A stretch of DNA of 64,000 nucleotides. It comes from Rhynchopus sp. YZ270_cl-10. Its lineage: Eukaryota; Euglenozoa; Diplonemea; Diplonemida; Diplonemidae. Numbering within the stretch: position 1 is the first letter of the stretch; every line of letters starts with the position of its first letter. Positions 62,310 through 64,000 of the stretch are shown here, piece after piece. The translations under genes were made by a program, and so were the position numbers. A model generated the notes under the pieces. That model was given only the letters and a program-made list of their open reading frames with translations, was not told the origin of the DNA and did not search any database. Location of the stretch: positions 1,322,501 to 1,386,500 of the forward strand of contig OZ037850.1 of the NCBI GenBank assembly GCA_964035575.1, given 5' to 3'.

Positions 62310-62442
62310 GGGGGGGGGGGGGGGGGGGTAAATTACCATGTTATTTTGGCCTGAACCGTTTTTTTCTGAAAAAGGGGGTAAAATAAGGGGGGGGGGGGGG
62401 GTAAATTTAGGGGGGGGGGGTAAATGACCACGAATAGGACTG

Positions 62443-64000
62443 ATTGAAAAAAAAATACATCAAAATAGGCGGGCGGTTTTAAAGATGTTTGTGTACATCC
62501 GTGGGGGCTCATTCGCTTGTCACTTTTCTTTTGTTTGCAAGGTGACCACGCGTACGAATATATGGTTCTCATATTACCAACTTTTTTTCTCTTTTTTTGC
62601 GATGTCTTTCAATACATATTTGTTTCTTTGAAACAACATTCTTCGCTGCAAATACCTCCAAGGGGGCCCAATAACCCCACACGGGGTCAGGCATTTTGCA
62701 CTATTCTTCAGTTTTTTTCCCCCACGTCAGACCAGAGTTTTCCCTTTATTGCCTCAACTCTGTTCCATCAAAAGGAGGCAAAAACCTTTACCCTCCTCGC
62801 ACAGAAGACCCCTCTGATCCCATGCGTTGCTTACTGCTGTAGCGCGGGTTTCTGGGTGTTATTTTACTGTCAGGAAACACAACAGACATCATTCCCAACA
62901 TTCTATTCCTGCTCGGATCCCTATCCATACACAGAAGTGTTACACCACAAAAGCTTGAGTGCTGCTAATATAGAGTAGCTGGTACATGCGTTGTGTGTAT
63001 CATGCTTTCAATGATATTTCCGGTATTTGATTGGAAGCAGAACCCCAGGAGAGGACAGTAGTAGAGAGAATGAGTGCCTCAGGGGGGTGTTGTTGAGGTT
63101 GCAACCCCCTTAAGCCTTTTGGCAGTGCTCTCGAGGTGTGTGTTGTGGGGTTTTTCGGATTAGTGTGTTTCCGTTTATAGACGACATTTTTCTCTTTTCC
63201 TTCGGGAAAATATTCGGGCAAACCCACCCGCCGCTTCCACATTACACCACTCGCCCCCGTGGAATTTCACAATGTTTATCATTCAAAAAGTGTTTTCATC
63301 ACTTTAGTCGATCCCCACCATAAAAAGGGTGCTTTACTGCAATGCAAGACCCGTATTTTGTTTTGAATAAAAAAAAATGCGAAATATTTCTTTTGTGCTC
63401 TGAGGGAAGGTGAAACCTGACGCTCAGCATCGTTTGTTTACTGGGTTAGCCCAGTTCATCGTGCGTTGCTCCTCTTCCGCCCTGAACCCCACTCTTATAC
63501 CGAATGGTGGTGGAGGGCTGGAGGATTGCGAAATGCTTTCATTATTATATTGTCCTGGTGGTTTGCATGCAGTTGCACACACGGCACCGTTTTCACCATC
63601 CCTCGGTCCCCCCTTTTTTTTTTTTCGACTTCGCCGTGCTCCACATTCCATTTCTTTCTCATCTTATTCCTCAGTCCCCTTCGTTCCTGGTCGCACCCAT
63701 CTTTCAAGTATTTTCTTCAGGGTCTCTCTCCCTCTGTTTTCGGACAGGCCATAAAGACCATTTACCCCTGACGGCCTCCCTCCAGATTTATGTCTTACTT
63801 TATAGAGAGGGGGCCAAGTGGTGTTTTATTTTTCCGTTCTTTTTTTTTTTTTTTGAGCAATCAGTATTCCAAAGAGACCGGTTTAGAGTCCATTATTTCG
63901 AACTTCTATGACACACAAGAGGGGGTTTTTTTGTGTAAGATGTATTACGCGTGTGGACCTTTTCCCAAGCTGTGAGTGCCTTCGTCATGTTCGTGTTTCA
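62443..64000. other. Intergenic stretch to the window end
   Basis: AT-rich with a weak hairpin-family copy near 62539 and a second-family-like motif near 62656 (AATAACCCCACACGGGG). Short frames after 63400 are low-complexity. I see no gene. Confidence 0.5.

Larger units (their letters stand above)
58468..62442. mobile_element. 3975-bp element E2, same family as E1, hosting nested insertions
   Basis: Same ends as E1 (CAGTCCTATTCGTGGTCATT and complement), flanks TAT and ATT, consistent with an AT duplication. Its left 790 bases are an inverted copy of most of E1. Where E1 has an uninterrupted 14-base C-run (56918-56931), E2 has a 21-base G-run, a complex of T4, a small foldback and T3, and then a 19-base G-run. 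Confidence 0.75.

Noticed and set aside
63410-63975. Small genes near the right edge
   Set aside because: Overlapping frames on both strands, low complexity, no start context or acceptor.

Overview
The window comes from a unicellular eukaryote that I cannot name. Every confident gene lies on the + strand. Genes have zero to two short introns (63-201 nt), four of the five with GTATGY or near-GTATGY donors. A pyrimidine tract ending in AG sits 10-150 nt before nearly every start codon. Single-strand gene order plus such acceptors would fit spliced-leader trans-splicing (an Euglenozoa-like layout), but ordinary 5'-leader introns would look the same, so the lineage is a guess. Coding DNA is about 50-60% GC. 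The space between genes is AT-rich, full of T-runs and G/C homopolymers, and crowded with inverted-repeat elements.

Layout. 1-11.7 kb is gene-dense: a helical-repeat protein cut by the window edge; a very unusual SAM / dynein-type microtubule-binding-domain / 13-repeat protein; WASHC3 with a giant proline-rich tail; a basic C2HC zinc-finger protein; and a lipid-anchored tandem globin. 11.8-15.5 kb holds foldback elements, including one built on a 7-bp satellite. 15.8-19.6 kb holds a double-PH coiled-coil protein and a small secreted protein. 19.7-28.8 kb is mostly elements: a hAT-like MITE, a homopolymer-flanked element, a 76-bp MITE with perfect 8-bp duplications, and a piggyBac-like element with an internal hairpin array. 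29-54.4 kb carries three paralogous receptor-like proteins, each with signal peptide, ectodomain, one membrane pass and two kinase domains. They are separated by a nest of elements at 41.9-49.4 kb that has split a tyrosine-recombinase relic. 54.4-64 kb is non-coding and dominated by a 56.8-62.4 kb nest of palindromic elements separated by G/C runs.

How the genes fit together. The SAM/MTBD protein, WASHC3 and the double-PH protein all point to cytoskeleton and membrane work. The three receptor kinases are a local family expansion, and their kinase domains share patches of near-identical DNA that suggest gene conversion. There is no operon-like pathway.

The most interesting candidate system is a recurrent hairpin of about 35 nt (stem halves AAGGTGACTAAGC and GCTTAGGWTCATCTT around the loop ACGAGAG) followed by a T-rich tract. 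I count about 14 clear copies plus variants, all in the gene-sense orientation, with compensatory stem changes. One copy lies inside a spliceosomal intron and others lie directly before pyrimidine-AG acceptors. The second is a group of TAGG-ended inverted-repeat elements lodged in poly-G/poly-C tracts, with an unoccupied relative of one site present in the same window. All calls are by eye; no search or folding program was run.
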